A stretch of DNA of 31,605 nt from CAVXTT01 sp963764685 (GTDB taxonomy: Bacteria; Bacteroidota; Ignavibacteria; Ignavibacteriales; Ignavibacteriaceae). The stretch covers positions 1-31,605 of the forward strand of contig CAVXTT010000014.1 of the NCBI GenBank assembly GCA_963764685.1, in the 5' to 3' direction. The translations under genes and the position numbers were made by a program. Under the pieces are notes generated by a model. It made no database searches. It was not told the DNA's origin and saw nothing but the letters and a program-made list of their open reading frames with translations. How positions within the stretch are numbered: position 1 is the first letter of the stretch; every line of letters begins with the position of its first letter. Of this stretch, positions 15,455 through 24,721 are shown piece by piece.

Positions 15455-17233
15455 ATGAGAAATTTTGTAAAAAACCTTTATCTCCGGATTTTAATATGGA
15501 GGGTCAAACACCTTCCGGATAATTTTTTTCTTATCCTGGTTAGCATATTAGTTGGTATTCTGGCCGGATTAACTGCTGTTGTGCTGAAAAGTAGTGTACA
15601 CTTTATGCAGAATATTTTGCATTCATCCTTTGAAGATTATCGCAACACCTACTTCTTTTTAATATATCCGCTGTTTGGGCTGCTTTTTGCAACCATATTT
15701 GTTAAATACTTCAGGAAAGGAAAACTCCAGCGGGGAATTGGAAACATACTTCTTGAGATAACTCAGAATAAAGGCATAGTAGCCAGCCACAAGCTTTATT
15801 CACAGCTAATCAGCAGTTTTTTTACACTTGGATTTGGAGGTTCGGCCGGATTAGAGGCTCCAATATCCGTAACAGGTGCTGCTATTGGGTCAAGGACGTC
15901 ATTGTTTCTACGATTGCCTGAAAAGGAAAGAAAGCTCCTGCTTGGATGCGGAGCCGCAGGAGGAATATCAGCTATCTTTAATAGTCCAATTGCAGGTGTC
16001 CTTTTTGCCATAGAAATACTTCTGCTGGATTTCTCAATACCTGCATTTATTCCACTTCTTATTTCATCTGCATCAGCTACAGTCGTCTCTAAAGTTCTAT
16101 ATAGCGGGCAGCCATTCAAGCTTATTACAGAAGAATGGCAGATAACTTCTATCCCTTATTACATGGTACTTGGAATTTTCTGCGGGTTTCTTTCAGTGTA
16201 TACAATAAAGACTTATGCTAAATTCAGCGAAATGTACTTTAAAGTTAAAAATCCTTACGTCAAAACTGTTACGGGAGGGATTGCGCTGGGAGTATTAATT
16301 TTCCTGCTCCCTCCTCTTTTTGGTGAAGGTTATTTTATAGTTGAATCCCTTCTGGATGGGGACTATCTGAAAATGCTTAATGATAGTATTTTCTGGCAAT
16401 ACAAGGATCATATATGGTTCCTACTTGGTTATGCTTTCGCAGCGATGATGCTTAAAGTTATAGCCACTTCCATAACAGTTAATTCCGGAGGCAATGGAGG
16501 TATGTTCGGATCTTCACTGTTTATTGGTGCCCTGCTGGGATTCATTTACTCGAGAGTAATAAATATCTGGGGATGGCATGTTCTCACTGAAACCAACTTC
16601 ATTGTTGTAGGAATGGCTGGTTTGCTGGCGGGAGTTATACAGGCACCATTGACTGCTATTTTTTTGATTGCTGAAATCAGCGGCGGCTATGCCTTATTCA
16701 TTCCATTAATGATGGTGGTAGCTCTTTCTTACTTTATTACAAGGTATTTTGAACCCAATTCTGTTTATACGAAAGAAATCGTCGAGAAGGGTTTCTTTTC
16801 GAGGTATGACAGAGACCGTATGGTACTTGAGAATCTGGTATTAAACAGAATTATTGAAACCGATTTTATACAATTGAAAAAGCAGAATACCTTAGGTGAT
16901 TTAGTCAAAGTTATAGAAAGAACTTCAAGGAATATATTTCCTGTTACTGACGGGGAAAATACTCTTGAAGGGATTGTACTTCTGGATGACATTCGTGAAG
17001 TAATGTTTAACAGAAATATGTACAATCTTATTATTGTTGCTGATATAATGCGTGTTCCGCCTGCCGTAGTGGAAACAAGCAGCAGGATGTATGAGATAAT
17101 AAAAAAATTCGATGAACTGAAAACGTGGAACCTTCCGGTTGTAAAAGAAGGGAGGTACATAGGTTTTATTTCAAAAGCAAATATTTTAAATCATTACCGT
17201 GATTTGCTTAAACGCATGACAAAGAGCGACTAA
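15455..17233 (+). CDS. ClC-family chloride channel/antiporter with two CBS domains
   Basis: 592 aa. Residues ~20-435 are the ClC membrane domain with about ten hydrophobic helices. Pore motifs are GGSAGLEAP (128-136), which retains the gating glutamate (Glu134) but reads GLEAP where the classic motif is GREGP, and GGNGGMFGSS (345-354) in place of GGxFxP. The first classic motif, GSGIP, is represented only by RGIGN (93-97). These deviations are usual in Bacteroidota-type ClCs, and anion preference cannot be told. Residues ~465-520 and ~533-585 are a pair of CBS domains (VTDGENTLEGIVLLDDI; NLPVVKEGRYIGFISKANIL), which normally bind adenine nucleotides and tune transport. No strong Shine-Dalgarno. 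It is 114 bp from the following operon and may be monocistronic. Confidence 0.92.
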   Translation: MRNFVKNLYLRILIWRVKHLPDNFFLILVSILVGILAGLTAVVLKSSVHFMQNILHSSFEDYRNTYFFLIYPLFGLLFATIFVKYFRKGKLQRGIGNILLEITQNKGIVASHKLYSQLISSFFTLGFGGSAGLEAPISVTGAAIGSRTSLFLRLPEKERKLLLGCGAAGGISAIFNSPIAGVLFAIEILLLDFSIPAFIPLLISSASATVVSKVLYSGQPFKLITEEWQITSIPYYMVLGIFCGFLSVYTIKTYAKFSEMYFKVKNPYVKTVTGGIALGVLIFLLPPLFGEGYFIVESLLDGDYLKMLNDSIFWQYKDHIWFLLGYAFAAMMLKVIATSITVNSGGNGGMFGSSLFIGALLGFIYSRVINIWGWHVLTETNFIVVGMAGLLAGVIQAPLTAIFLIAEISGGYALFIPLMMVVALSYFITRYFEPNSVYTKEIVEKGFFSRYDRDRMVLENLVLNRIIETDFIQLKKQNTLGDLVKVIERTSRNIFPVTDGENTLEGIVLLDDIREVMFNRNMYNLIIVADIMRVPPAVVETSSRMYEIIKKFDELKTWNLPVVKEGRYIGFISKANILNHYRDLLKRMTKSD

Positions 17234-17347
17234 TGGTAAATGTTCTTCTGCGCCACAGATAGATATGGCATAGAGTATATTCCTTCCTCTGTGTGAATGT
17301 TATCAAGTAAATTAGATGTCAAATTCTTTTATTTAAGTCAGGAAAAA

Positions 17348-17869
17348 ATGGAATTGCTCTCTATGTTAAAGAATATAATTGGAAGATTTCTTCATGCTCT
17401 TGCTTTTATTCTTCCGTATGGGAAAAAACTGAGACCTTCGCTCCACCGGCTCAGGGGAGTAAAGATCGGGAAAAATGTCTGGATCAGTAAACTTGTTTAT
17501 ATAGATGAGAATCATCCTGAATCAATAACTATCGGAGATAATTGCACGATAGGTTTTAGAACAACTATCTTCAGTCACTTTTATTTCGGAGCAAGAAGGA
17601 AAGCAATTTCTGATAAAGTAATTATTGGTAATAATGTATTCATAGGACCACATTGCCTGATTCTCCCAAATGTCAATATTGGAGATAATGCTGTTATAAT
17701 GGGAGGTTCAGTAATTTCAAGAAATATTCCTCCGAACACAATGTGGGGACCTCCTGCCGCAGAAATGTTATCAAAAGTTACTGTTCCTCTTACAGAAGAT
17801 TATTCCTATTCGGAATTTCTGCGCGGTATACGTCCTCTAAGGAGAAGAATCCACGATGAGGAAAATTAA
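17348..17869 (+). CDS. Left-handed beta-helix (hexapeptide) acyltransferase
   Basis: 173 aa from the ATG at 17348, chosen because AGGA lies 6-9 nt upstream; an in-frame start at 17297 adds 17 residues with no support. An N-terminal amphipathic/hydrophobic helix (LKNIIGRFLHALAFILPYG) precedes hexapeptide repeats: VKIGKNVWISK, ITIGDNCTIGF, VIIGNNVFIGPHCLILP, VNIGDNAVIMGGSVI. Such trimeric enzymes transfer acetyl or other acyl groups from CoA or ACP, commonly to sugars in polysaccharide pathways; His in the IFSHF loop may be catalytic. The carrier-protein gene follows 17 bp downstream, so the acyl donor or substrate may be carrier-bound. Acceptor unknown. Confidence 0.85.
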   Translation: MELLSMLKNIIGRFLHALAFILPYGKKLRPSLHRLRGVKIGKNVWISKLVYIDENHPESITIGDNCTIGFRTTIFSHFYFGARRKAISDKVIIGNNVFIGPHCLILPNVNIGDNAVIMGGSVISRNIPPNTMWGPPAAEMLSKVTVPLTEDYSYSEFLRGIRPLRRRIHDEEN

Positions 17870-17886
17870 ACAATAACGGTAAGTGA

Positions 17887-18228
17887 ATGGAAACCAACAA
17901 TACAATTTTAGAAAAAAAAGATGTTTTAGCTGATTCTAATCCACATAAAAATGCTTTATACGAAAATATTCCTTTGATAAAAGATTTTATCGTTAATAAC
18001 TTTCTGTTTGGAGATTCAGGAAATCTGAAAAACGATACCGATTTGTTCCAGGAATCGATCGTTGACTCCACAGGAATTTTAGAATTAATCTCATATATTG
18101 AAATTACATTTAAAATCAAAGTTAACGATGATGAAATTATCCAGGAGAACTTCTCTTCTGTAAATTCAATTAATAAATATATTCAGAGCAAACAAATTAC
18201 AATTCAAGATAGATTATGTGCGGAATAA
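17887..18228 (+). CDS. Acyl/aminoacyl carrier protein
   Basis: 113 aa. The PP-binding fold is recognised by DTDLFQESIVDSTGILELI: Ser61 in DSTGIL would carry phosphopantetheine, followed by YIEITFKIKVNDDEII and NFSSVNSINKYI. The N-terminal ~25 residues are an extension beyond the usual 75-80 aa. Carrier proteins with the DSTG(I/V)LEL signature are typically dedicated to AMP-ligase and AsnB-type pathways rather than fatty-acid synthesis. Its 3' end overlaps the amidotransferase gene by 13 bp, implying translational coupling. The AMP-forming ligase at 21160-22578 is the obvious candidate to load it. Confidence 0.85.
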   Translation: METNNTILEKKDVLADSNPHKNALYENIPLIKDFIVNNFLFGDSGNLKNDTDLFQESIVDSTGILELISYIEITFKIKVNDDEIIQENFSSVNSINKYIQSKQITIQDRLCAE

Positions 18229-20202
18229 CCGGTATCCATCGCCACAAAGGTTTAAACGGCGGAGCTGATGATGCAATTAAAAAGATGATTTCGTCACTGC
18301 TTCACAGGGGTCCGGATGAATCCGGAGTATATATAGATAATCAAATCGCCCTTGGACATACAAGGTTAAGCATTATTGATCCCAGGGGAGGCTCACAACC
18401 TATTACAAATGAGGATCAGACACTTTGGATTGTTTTTAATGGTGAGATTTTTAACTATCCCGATATCCGCACCGAGCTGATTAAATCAGGACATGTATTT
18501 AAAACGAATTGTGATACAGAAGTCCTTTTGCACTTATTTGAAGAGAAGCGGGAAAAATGTCTCGACGAAATTAACGGGCAGTATGCCTTTGCAATCTGGG
18601 ATTCGGTAAATGAAGAATTATTTCTTGCCAGGGATCGTACCGGGATAGCGCCATTGTTCTATACAATAACAGACGATGGGAAATTCATCTTCGGTTCAGA
18701 AATAAAAGCAATATTTTCTGAAGGAACAGTAAACAGAAGCATCAGCACCAAAGCTCTTGAGCAGGTGTTTACTTTGTGGACAACCATACCTGGCGAAACC
18801 ACATTTGAAGGGATTAAAGAGCTTCCGCCAGCATCTTATATAAAAGTAAAAAATGGAGTTGTTCATCTAAAGCGGTACTGGAGTCTTAATTTTGAAGATA
18901 CTTCCTCCGAATTAAATTACAGACTATCCGATATTATTGAAGAGGCACGATCAATACTTCTTGACTCTGTGAGAATAAGATTAAGAGCCGATGTTCCTGT
19001 CGGTTGTTACCTAAGTGGGGGTCTGGACTCTTCAGGGGTCACCTCGCTTATCAGCAAAAACTTTAACAACGAACTGCGAACATTTGGAATTACGTTTGAA
19101 GATGAGAACTTCAATGAGCAGTTTTACCAGCAGACACTCGTAAAGGCTCTCGGTGTGAATCATACAGAGCAGTTTGTCTCGAACAATGCCATTTCAGACT
19201 ATTTTACAGAAATAATCTACAATACTGAAAAACCGATTCTACGGACAGCACCTGTTCCGCTTTACCTCTTATCAAAACGTGTAAGACAGGAAGGGTACAA
19301 GGTCGTGCTATCCGGTGAGGGTGCAGATGAGATATTCGGCGGTTATAATATATTCAAAGAAGCATTAATACGGAAATTCTGGTCAGATTATCCCTCATCA
19401 TCGTACAGGCATCTTCTTTTATCCAGATTATACCCTTATATATTTAAGGATAAACGACTTCAGAGTTCATTAACAGAATTTTTTAAAACCGGAATCGATA
19501 ATCCGCATAATGCATTTTTCAGTCACCAGATAAGGTGGAAAAATACATCAAAGATCCTGGGCTTTTTCTCAGAAGGAATCAAAAATCCAGGATATAATCC
19601 GGTAGATTTTATGAGTCAGTTTATTCCGGAGACATTTGATAACTGGAGCACTTTAGCGAGAGCACAATATCTTGAAATTATATTGTTTATGAGTGGTTAT
19701 CTTCTTCTCTTCGCAGGGGGACAGGATGGCTATGGCTAATTCAGTAGAACTCAGGATACCTTTCCTTGACCATAGACTAATAGAATATATGGCTAAAATT
19801 CCTGCGTCATTAAAAATCCGCGGGTTAAATGAAAAATTTATTTTGAAGAAAATCTTTGAGAAAGACCTTCCCAAACAGATTACTAACAGACCCAAGAATC
19901 CTTTCAGGGCGCCGATTAACTATCTTTTTAACGGAAGCAATAAACAGAACCTGGATTACGTTTCTAAAGATGCACTGAAAGAGAGTGGTTTTTTTGATTA
20001 TAATAAAGTCGCTATGTTAGTAAAAAAATTAAATAATGGTTCCGGCGGAGAGGTTGACAATATGGCTGCCGCAGGAATACTTTCAACACAGGCCATTTAT
20101 TATAAGTTTATTAAGGATTTTGATAGTTCTTCACAAGCACCAATATTTGTAAATAATTATTACGATTTCCGAAAGAAACTGGAGAATTTTTATGAAATTT
20201 AA
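18216..20202 (+). CDS. AsnB-type glutamine amidotransferase (frameshifted)
   Basis: Begins MCGITGI: Met removal exposes the Cys2 nucleophile of class II glutaminase, fixing the start. The glutaminase domain (1-~200) has FNGEIFN and GSEIKA; the synthetase domain has PP-loop YLSGGLDSSG (265-274) and LSGEGADEIFGGYNIF. The family transfers glutamine-derived ammonia to an AMP-activated carboxyl group. The frame breaks at 19701-19715: the first frame runs into a stop at 19739, while the expected SSQGDRMAMANSVELRIPF continues in the next frame to 20202. The total length is a multiple of three plus one, so one base is extra in the cttcttctcttc stretch. Corrected length about 661 aa. It overlaps the carrier protein by 13 bp and the NadE-like gene by 11 bp. 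The substrate is probably a dedicated acid, not free aspartate. Confidence 0.85.
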
Positions 20203-21187
20203 TTTCAATTCAATTAATATTGATCCCCAAAGTGAAGTACAGAAAATATCTTCAGAGTTAAGGGAAGCGCTTAAAACCAGACTTAAAAAAAGAGGAGCTG
20301 TTGTAGGAATAAGCGGCGGGCTGGATTCCTCTGTTGTGCTTGCACTTTGTGTACAGGCTTTTGGAGCTGATAAGGTTATCGGTATAATGATGCCGGAGAA
20401 GGATTCAACATCAGACAGCCTTCTGCTGGCAACTATCCTTGCCGAAAAGTTTGGAGTTAAAACATACCTCGAAGAAATGAGTGGTGCTCTTTCAGGATTC
20501 GGCTGCTATGAAAGGAGAGATGAAGCTGTTAAAAGAGTATTTCCGAAGTTTGAAAAAAATTGGAAGATGAAGATCGTCCTCCCTAAAGGAGATGATGATT
20601 TACGAAAATTAAATCTGTTTTATTTAACAGTTATTTCCCCAGATGGAACTGAATATACTGAGAGACTCCCTTTGACCGAGTATTTACAAATAGTTGCCTC
20701 TTCTAATTTCAAGCAGCGCAGCAGAATGACAATGCTTTATTATTATGCAGAGCTCCATAATTATGCTGTAATCGGGACGGGCAACAAGAATGAACACGAG
20801 CAGGGGTTTTTTGTTAAATACGGAGATGGTGGTGCTGATATAAAACCTATAGCCCATTTATTAAAGACTCAGGTCTATCAGCTTGCAGAGTATCTGGAAA
20901 TTCCTGACGAAATAAGAATGCGTACTCCTACTACCGATACATACAGTGCGGAACAAACCCAGGAAGAATTCTTCTATCAGATTCCATTTGAAGTAATGGA
21001 CAGGGTATGGTATGCAATGGAAAACAATGTACCTGTTGAAGATATTGCCGCCGCCCTGAATTTACCTGAAAAGCAGGTTGAAAATATTCAAGGCAGTATC
21101 CTGCAGAAGATTAAAGGGACAGAGTATCTTCGGTTAGAGCCGTTGGAAATTGTCCCTGATCAGAAGAATTTAGAGATTGCGCTATAG
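20192..21187 (+). CDS. NadE-like ammonia-dependent ligase (NAD+ synthase family)
   Basis: 331 aa. Adenylating N-type ATP pyrophosphatase: P-loop GISGGLDSS (39-47), later KQRSRMTMLYYYAELHNY and GTGNKNEHEQGFFVKYGDGG, and KTQVYQLAEYL, all hallmarks of NadE. There is no nitrilase glutaminase domain, so ammonia is the nitrogen source. Compared with housekeeping NadE it carries an insertion (roughly residues 120-165), and the substrate loop reads TPTTDTYSAEQTQEEF instead of the usual sequence. Being inside a carrier-protein/AsnB operon, it may serve a dedicated amidation rather than NAD synthesis; the reverse is possible if this is the only nadE in the genome. The ATG overlaps the AsnB stop by 11 bp. 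Confidence 0.82.
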   Translation: MKFNFNSINIDPQSEVQKISSELREALKTRLKKRGAVVGISGGLDSSVVLALCVQAFGADKVIGIMMPEKDSTSDSLLLATILAEKFGVKTYLEEMSGALSGFGCYERRDEAVKRVFPKFEKNWKMKIVLPKGDDDLRKLNLFYLTVISPDGTEYTERLPLTEYLQIVASSNFKQRSRMTMLYYYAELHNYAVIGTGNKNEHEQGFFVKYGDGGADIKPIAHLLKTQVYQLAEYLEIPDEIRMRTPTTDTYSAEQTQEEFFYQIPFEVMDRVWYAMENNVPVEDIAAALNLPEKQVENIQGSILQKIKGTEYLRLEPLEIVPDQKNLEIAL

Positions 21188-22578
21188 TCTTTTTTGCCTG
21201 ATTCAGTAACCGGCATTTTCTCAGCAAGTCTTACTGTAACTACAGATTTGTTTAGTTTATAATACGTGGAGACTTTCTGACGGATATCTTCAACTGTCGT
21301 CAGATCTCCTTTATCTATTAATATATTCAGTTTATCATCCGACCCCGAGCATGCATTAAATATTCCATAATGAGACTCAATCATTTTTTCAACTTCATCA
21401 AGATTTAAACGGAGTCCGAATATTTTAATAAATCTTTTTAACCTGCCTGTTATGTGGAAAAAGTTATCTTTGTCTTTGTAAGCGATATCTCCTGTATAAA
21501 GTTTCCCTTTCAGCTCATCTCCTTTTGACAGGTCGTTCCTCTCTTCAGAATAACCCAGCATAACGTTATCACCTTCGTAAATTAACTCACCCTCTATATT
21601 CGGCTCAAATACTTCCTCCCCTTCTGAATAGATTTTCATTTTACCGCCGGGTATCGGAACACCAATTGATCCTATCTTTTCAGGAAGCATTGAAGATGGA
21701 ACATAAGAGATACGCGCCGTAGCTTCAGTCTGACCATACATTACAAAGAATCTGAATCCCCTCGATATTGCCAGATCGGAATAGTACTTTATTAATAAGG
21801 GGCTCAATCTTCCGCCGGCCTGTGTCAATGTCCTAAGTGAAGGCAGCTCCATTTTTTCAAAATTGGTTTTTTTCAGCAGTTCATAACTGTAAGGAACTCC
21901 CGCAAAAGATGTGCACTGCTGTTTTCTGAAAAGATCCCAGAAATTTTTAAATACAAAGCTCTTATCAGTCATCAGAAGAGAAGCACCGGCCAGAATATGT
22001 GTGTTGATTACTGAAAGTCCGAATGAGTAGCTCATAGGGAGTGATGTAATGGCCCTCTCATTTTCGTCTATTTCCAGATATTCAACGATTGATTCAGCAT
22101 TAGCCTGAATGTTTCTGCCGGTAAGTCTCACAAGTTTGGGTGATCCGGTAGTGCCGGAAGTTGACAGGAGGACAGAAGTATCAGGATATACACTCTGCAT
22201 AAAAGGTTTTTCTGCAGAGAAATAAATCATCTCCTCATCAATTTTATTAACGCTGTATCCGGGGAATGAAAATTCTGATGGCGCAAATATTAACTCCGGG
22301 GTATAGATGTTAATCAGGCGGCTTTTTATTTCTTCATTCAGTTTATTATCCAGCAGAAGCACAGAATGACCCGCTTTAAGAATTGCGAGATAATAAATAA
22401 CAGTGATATAGTCATTTCTGCAGAACATGAAGGCAAGTTTTTTATCTGATCTGATTTTTTCAGCTGCGTTATCAGATAATTCCTGAACCTGAAGATAAGT
22501 AAGCTGCCTTTTATTATCCGGGTCGATCAGCAGCAAATTGTTTAAATATTTATCCGGAAAATTCCAGAAATTATTCAT
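21160..22578 (-). CDS. AMP-forming acyl/amino-acid ligase (ANL superfamily)
   Basis: 472 aa. Standalone adenylation enzyme: A3 loop LLSTSGTTGSPKLV, A5 YGQTEAT, A7 YTGDIA, A8 hinge GRLKRFIKIFG, and A10 PVTESGKKDYS with the catalytic lysine. It activates a carboxylic acid as acyl-AMP and passes it to a thiol, plausibly the carrier protein encoded on the opposite strand. It is slightly short for the family (usually 500 or more). The start codon overlaps the upstream membrane-protein stop by 8 bp, so the pair is co-translated. The 3' end overlaps the 3' end of the NadE-like gene by 28 bp. Substrate cannot be read from sequence. Confidence 0.88.
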   Translation of the reverse strand: MNNFWNFPDKYLNNLLLIDPDNKRQLTYLQVQELSDNAAEKIRSDKKLAFMFCRNDYITVIYYLAILKAGHSVLLLDNKLNEEIKSRLINIYTPELIFAPSEFSFPGYSVNKIDEEMIYFSAEKPFMQSVYPDTSVLLSTSGTTGSPKLVRLTGRNIQANAESIVEYLEIDENERAITSLPMSYSFGLSVINTHILAGASLLMTDKSFVFKNFWDLFRKQQCTSFAGVPYSYELLKKTNFEKMELPSLRTLTQAGGRLSPLLIKYYSDLAISRGFRFFVMYGQTEATARISYVPSSMLPEKIGSIGVPIPGGKMKIYSEGEEVFEPNIEGELIYEGDNVMLGYSEERNDLSKGDELKGKLYTGDIAYKDKDNFFHITGRLKRFIKIFGLRLNLDEVEKMIESHYGIFNACSGSDDKLNILIDKGDLTTVEDIRQKVSTYYKLNKSVVTVRLAEKMPVTESGKKDYSAISKFF

Positions 22579-23035
22579 ATTTGTACACCCTTCTAATAAG
22601 CCGGTTTTGAATTAAAATCAAAAGATAAAATATTAAATAAGAAATGCTTCCGGCAATTAATAAAGCTGTTTCAGCGGAATCACTAGCGATATATAGAATC
22701 CCCCTGTCTGCAAGCAGATCAATTGATCCGGAGAGTATCCAAAGTAGTGCCGCCATAAACAAAAACAAAAATTGGTTTTGATTTATAATTTTCCTGAAAA
22801 ACCAGAAAAAGGCTGTTAGTAAAATTAAACTAAATAAATAAAAAACTGTATTGGAAATTCCATAATAATTTTTGAGGAAATGATGTGGTTTTGCTTCTAA
22901 AATTAATAGAACTAATACAGTAACAGCTGATGAAGATGAGTTAAAAATCCCCAGTTCTTTCTTCTTTAGATAAAAAGCAGATGCTGCTGATAATAACTGT
23001 ACTGCAATAATTAATGAAAATATATGAATGATCAT
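22571..23035 (-). CDS. Small polytopic membrane protein, unknown function
   Basis: 154 aa with about five hydrophobic segments (roughly 1-22, 37-50, 62-80, 87-108, 122-145) and a basic C-terminus (NRLIRRVYKYE). No family recognised. It overlaps the AMP-ligase gene by 8 bp and is the first gene of that pair, suggesting a membrane step or scaffold for the same pathway. The 103 bp upstream probably contain the promoter; no consensus was found. Confidence 0.65.
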   Translation of the reverse strand: MIIHIFSLIIAVQLLSAASAFYLKKKELGIFNSSSSAVTVLVLLILEAKPHHFLKNYYGISNTVFYLFSLILLTAFFWFFRKIINQNQFLFLFMAALLWILSGSIDLLADRGILYIASDSAETALLIAGSISYLIFYLLILIQNRLIRRVYKYE

Positions 23036-23138
23036 TGGTTAATATGTCTGTTGCTGTTAAGAAGTTAACCAGTGGAGAAGAAATATAAAAACTAATATGA
23101 CATATAAAATAGAGGATTATTAAAGTTTATGACATGCA

Positions 23139-24011
23139 CTAAATCAGATCTGCTGCAGGGGGGATATTCAATAATTCTTTTAGTCTTTTAATTGTAAGCG
23201 GTGCAGAACCTTCGTAATGATTATTCACATTTACGTAAATAAGTGCTACACGTTCCTGAAGATCCTGGATCAGTTCTGCAATTGCTTTCAGTCCCTCACT
23301 TCTGTCAAAATAAACCTGATTCCATTCTTTATTGCTTAATTCCTCAATTCTGCTCCTGTCAGGTCCATGAAGTCTAAGGACAGAATAATTACTAATGCTA
23401 TCTTTATGCTTCGCATATAATTCTGAAACCGGCGGCATATAATATCCTTCCATGAATACATGACTTACACCTAATCCTGACAGAAAGCTGAACCATTTTT
23501 TATTAAGGTAATATGGATTTCTTATCTCAACTGATATCGGTGGTGCATTCGGGGGAATTCCCTCGATAAAATTTCTGAAACAGTTCATAAACTGATCCAC
23601 TGATCCCATTTTCTCCTTGTTCATATATTCGAACTGGAACATGAGCGTACCGGTTTTATCCAGCAATGGACCTATTGAAGAAAGAAATTGCTCAAACAAA
23701 TCATTTGAAAGAAAATGAGGGTTCTTTTTAGTGCTTTTGTAATAATGGGTTAATGTGAGTGAATTAGGAACCTTTATGGTAAATAAAAAATCCTCCGGTA
23801 CAGATGAAGCATAGTTATTAACAATTTCCGGCTGGGGCAGAATTACTTTATCGAATAATGACCAGAACCATTGATCGATTTCTACCGTATTATAATGCCT
23901 GCTGTACTCTTCAAGATAATTGAATTTTTCAGTATCGGGATAAATCATCCCTTTCCAGGATTCATATTTCCATGAACAGGTACCAAAACGTATTTCAGCC
24001 ATCATAATCAT
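23139..24011 (-). CDS. DUF72 (YecE-like) family protein
   Basis: 290 aa. Diagnostic DUF72 features: RFGTCSWKYESWKGMIYP near the N-terminus, YNTVEIDQWFWS, FTIKVP, FQFEY, ISVEIRNPYYL, VLRLHGPDR and IYVNVNNHYEGSAPLTI. The family adopts a TIM-barrel-like fold and its biochemical role is not established. The start lies within the end of the cyclase gene (17-bp overlap); ATGs at 24011, 24005 and 24002 (MIMMAEIRF) are all possible, the last two giving a length closer to relatives. Probably co-transcribed with the cyclase gene. Confidence 0.9.
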   Translation of the reverse strand: MIMMAEIRFGTCSWKYESWKGMIYPDTEKFNYLEEYSRHYNTVEIDQWFWSLFDKVILPQPEIVNNYASSVPEDFLFTIKVPNSLTLTHYYKSTKKNPHFLSNDLFEQFLSSIGPLLDKTGTLMFQFEYMNKEKMGSVDQFMNCFRNFIEGIPPNAPPISVEIRNPYYLNKKWFSFLSGLGVSHVFMEGYYMPPVSELYAKHKDSISNYSVLRLHGPDRSRIEELSNKEWNQVYFDRSEGLKAIAELIQDLQERVALIYVNVNNHYEGSAPLTIKRLKELLNIPPAADLI

Positions 24012-24636
24012 TTTGTTTTAATATAACTCTGACAGGAGAGCCATCGGCCCCGCTTATCTTTAATGGCATCGCATACATTTCGTAGTCACCTTCTGGCACA
24101 TCCTTTAAGTAAAGCCCCTCAATAATCCATATGTTTTTTTTTAATAAAGTCTGATGTGTATCCTTTCCGGCTTTAAACTTACCTATTGAGAGGTAATCAA
24201 TACCAATAACACGAACCTTTAGCCCGGAAAGGTATTCCGCTCCTTCGTCATTCAAATAGACATAATCCTGATTAAACTCTTCTTTGAACCACTCATGGCT
24301 GGAATTTCTGGTCTTGAATAGTATTCTCTCTGAATTCTTCAGATCGTATTCTTCCAACTCTTCCCTTCCGATGAATTCCGGATTATTAATTTCTATAACT
24401 TTGGTTTTGCCTATAAGAATTTCGGGAGTCACCATGGTTATATCAGCAGCCTGATCTATAAAATGAAGCGGGGCATCCATATGCGTCCCGGTATGCAGAC
24501 CAAAATTAATAGCGGATATATTTGCTGAATTTCCTCCGGCAATGCTCCCAATTCGGTAAATATTTACATCCGGATCACCCGGCCAATGAGGCATACCATT
24601 CTCGATACTAACACTTACGTCTAAAAATTTTCCCAT
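23995..24636 (-). CDS. Metal-dependent cyclase/hydrolase, KynB-like
   Basis: 213 aa of the cyclase family (PF04199), which includes bacterial kynurenine formamidase. Seen: DVSVSIENGMPHWPGDP at the N-terminus, the metal-binding HTGTHMDAPLHF (48-59; His48, His52, Asp54, His58), and GIDYLSIGKF plus HQTLLKKNIWIIEGL. Members hydrolyse amide or lactone bonds using a divalent metal. No other tryptophan-degradation gene is nearby, so kynurenine formamidase activity is not assured. First gene of a two-gene minus operon with the DUF72 gene; divergent from the nuclease gene. Confidence 0.88.
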   Translation of the reverse strand: MGKFLDVSVSIENGMPHWPGDPDVNIYRIGSIAGGNSANISAINFGLHTGTHMDAPLHFIDQAADITMVTPEILIGKTKVIEINNPEFIGREELEEYDLKNSERILFKTRNSSHEWFKEEFNQDYVYLNDEGAEYLSGLKVRVIGIDYLSIGKFKAGKDTHQTLLKKNIWIIEGLYLKDVPEGDYEMYAMPLKISGADGSPVRVILKQNDYDG

Positions 24637-24721
24637 AATTTAAAATCTATCTAAAATGTTTATTGTTTTTGCGCTATATATTTAGTTTAATAATTATATT
24701 ACCTAAAAGATATAAAGATTT

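Noticed and set aside
16765..17160. 131-aa minus-strand frame inside the ClC gene
   Set aside because: It is antisense to the CBS domains, and its Ser/Ile-rich composition is typical of a shadow frame.
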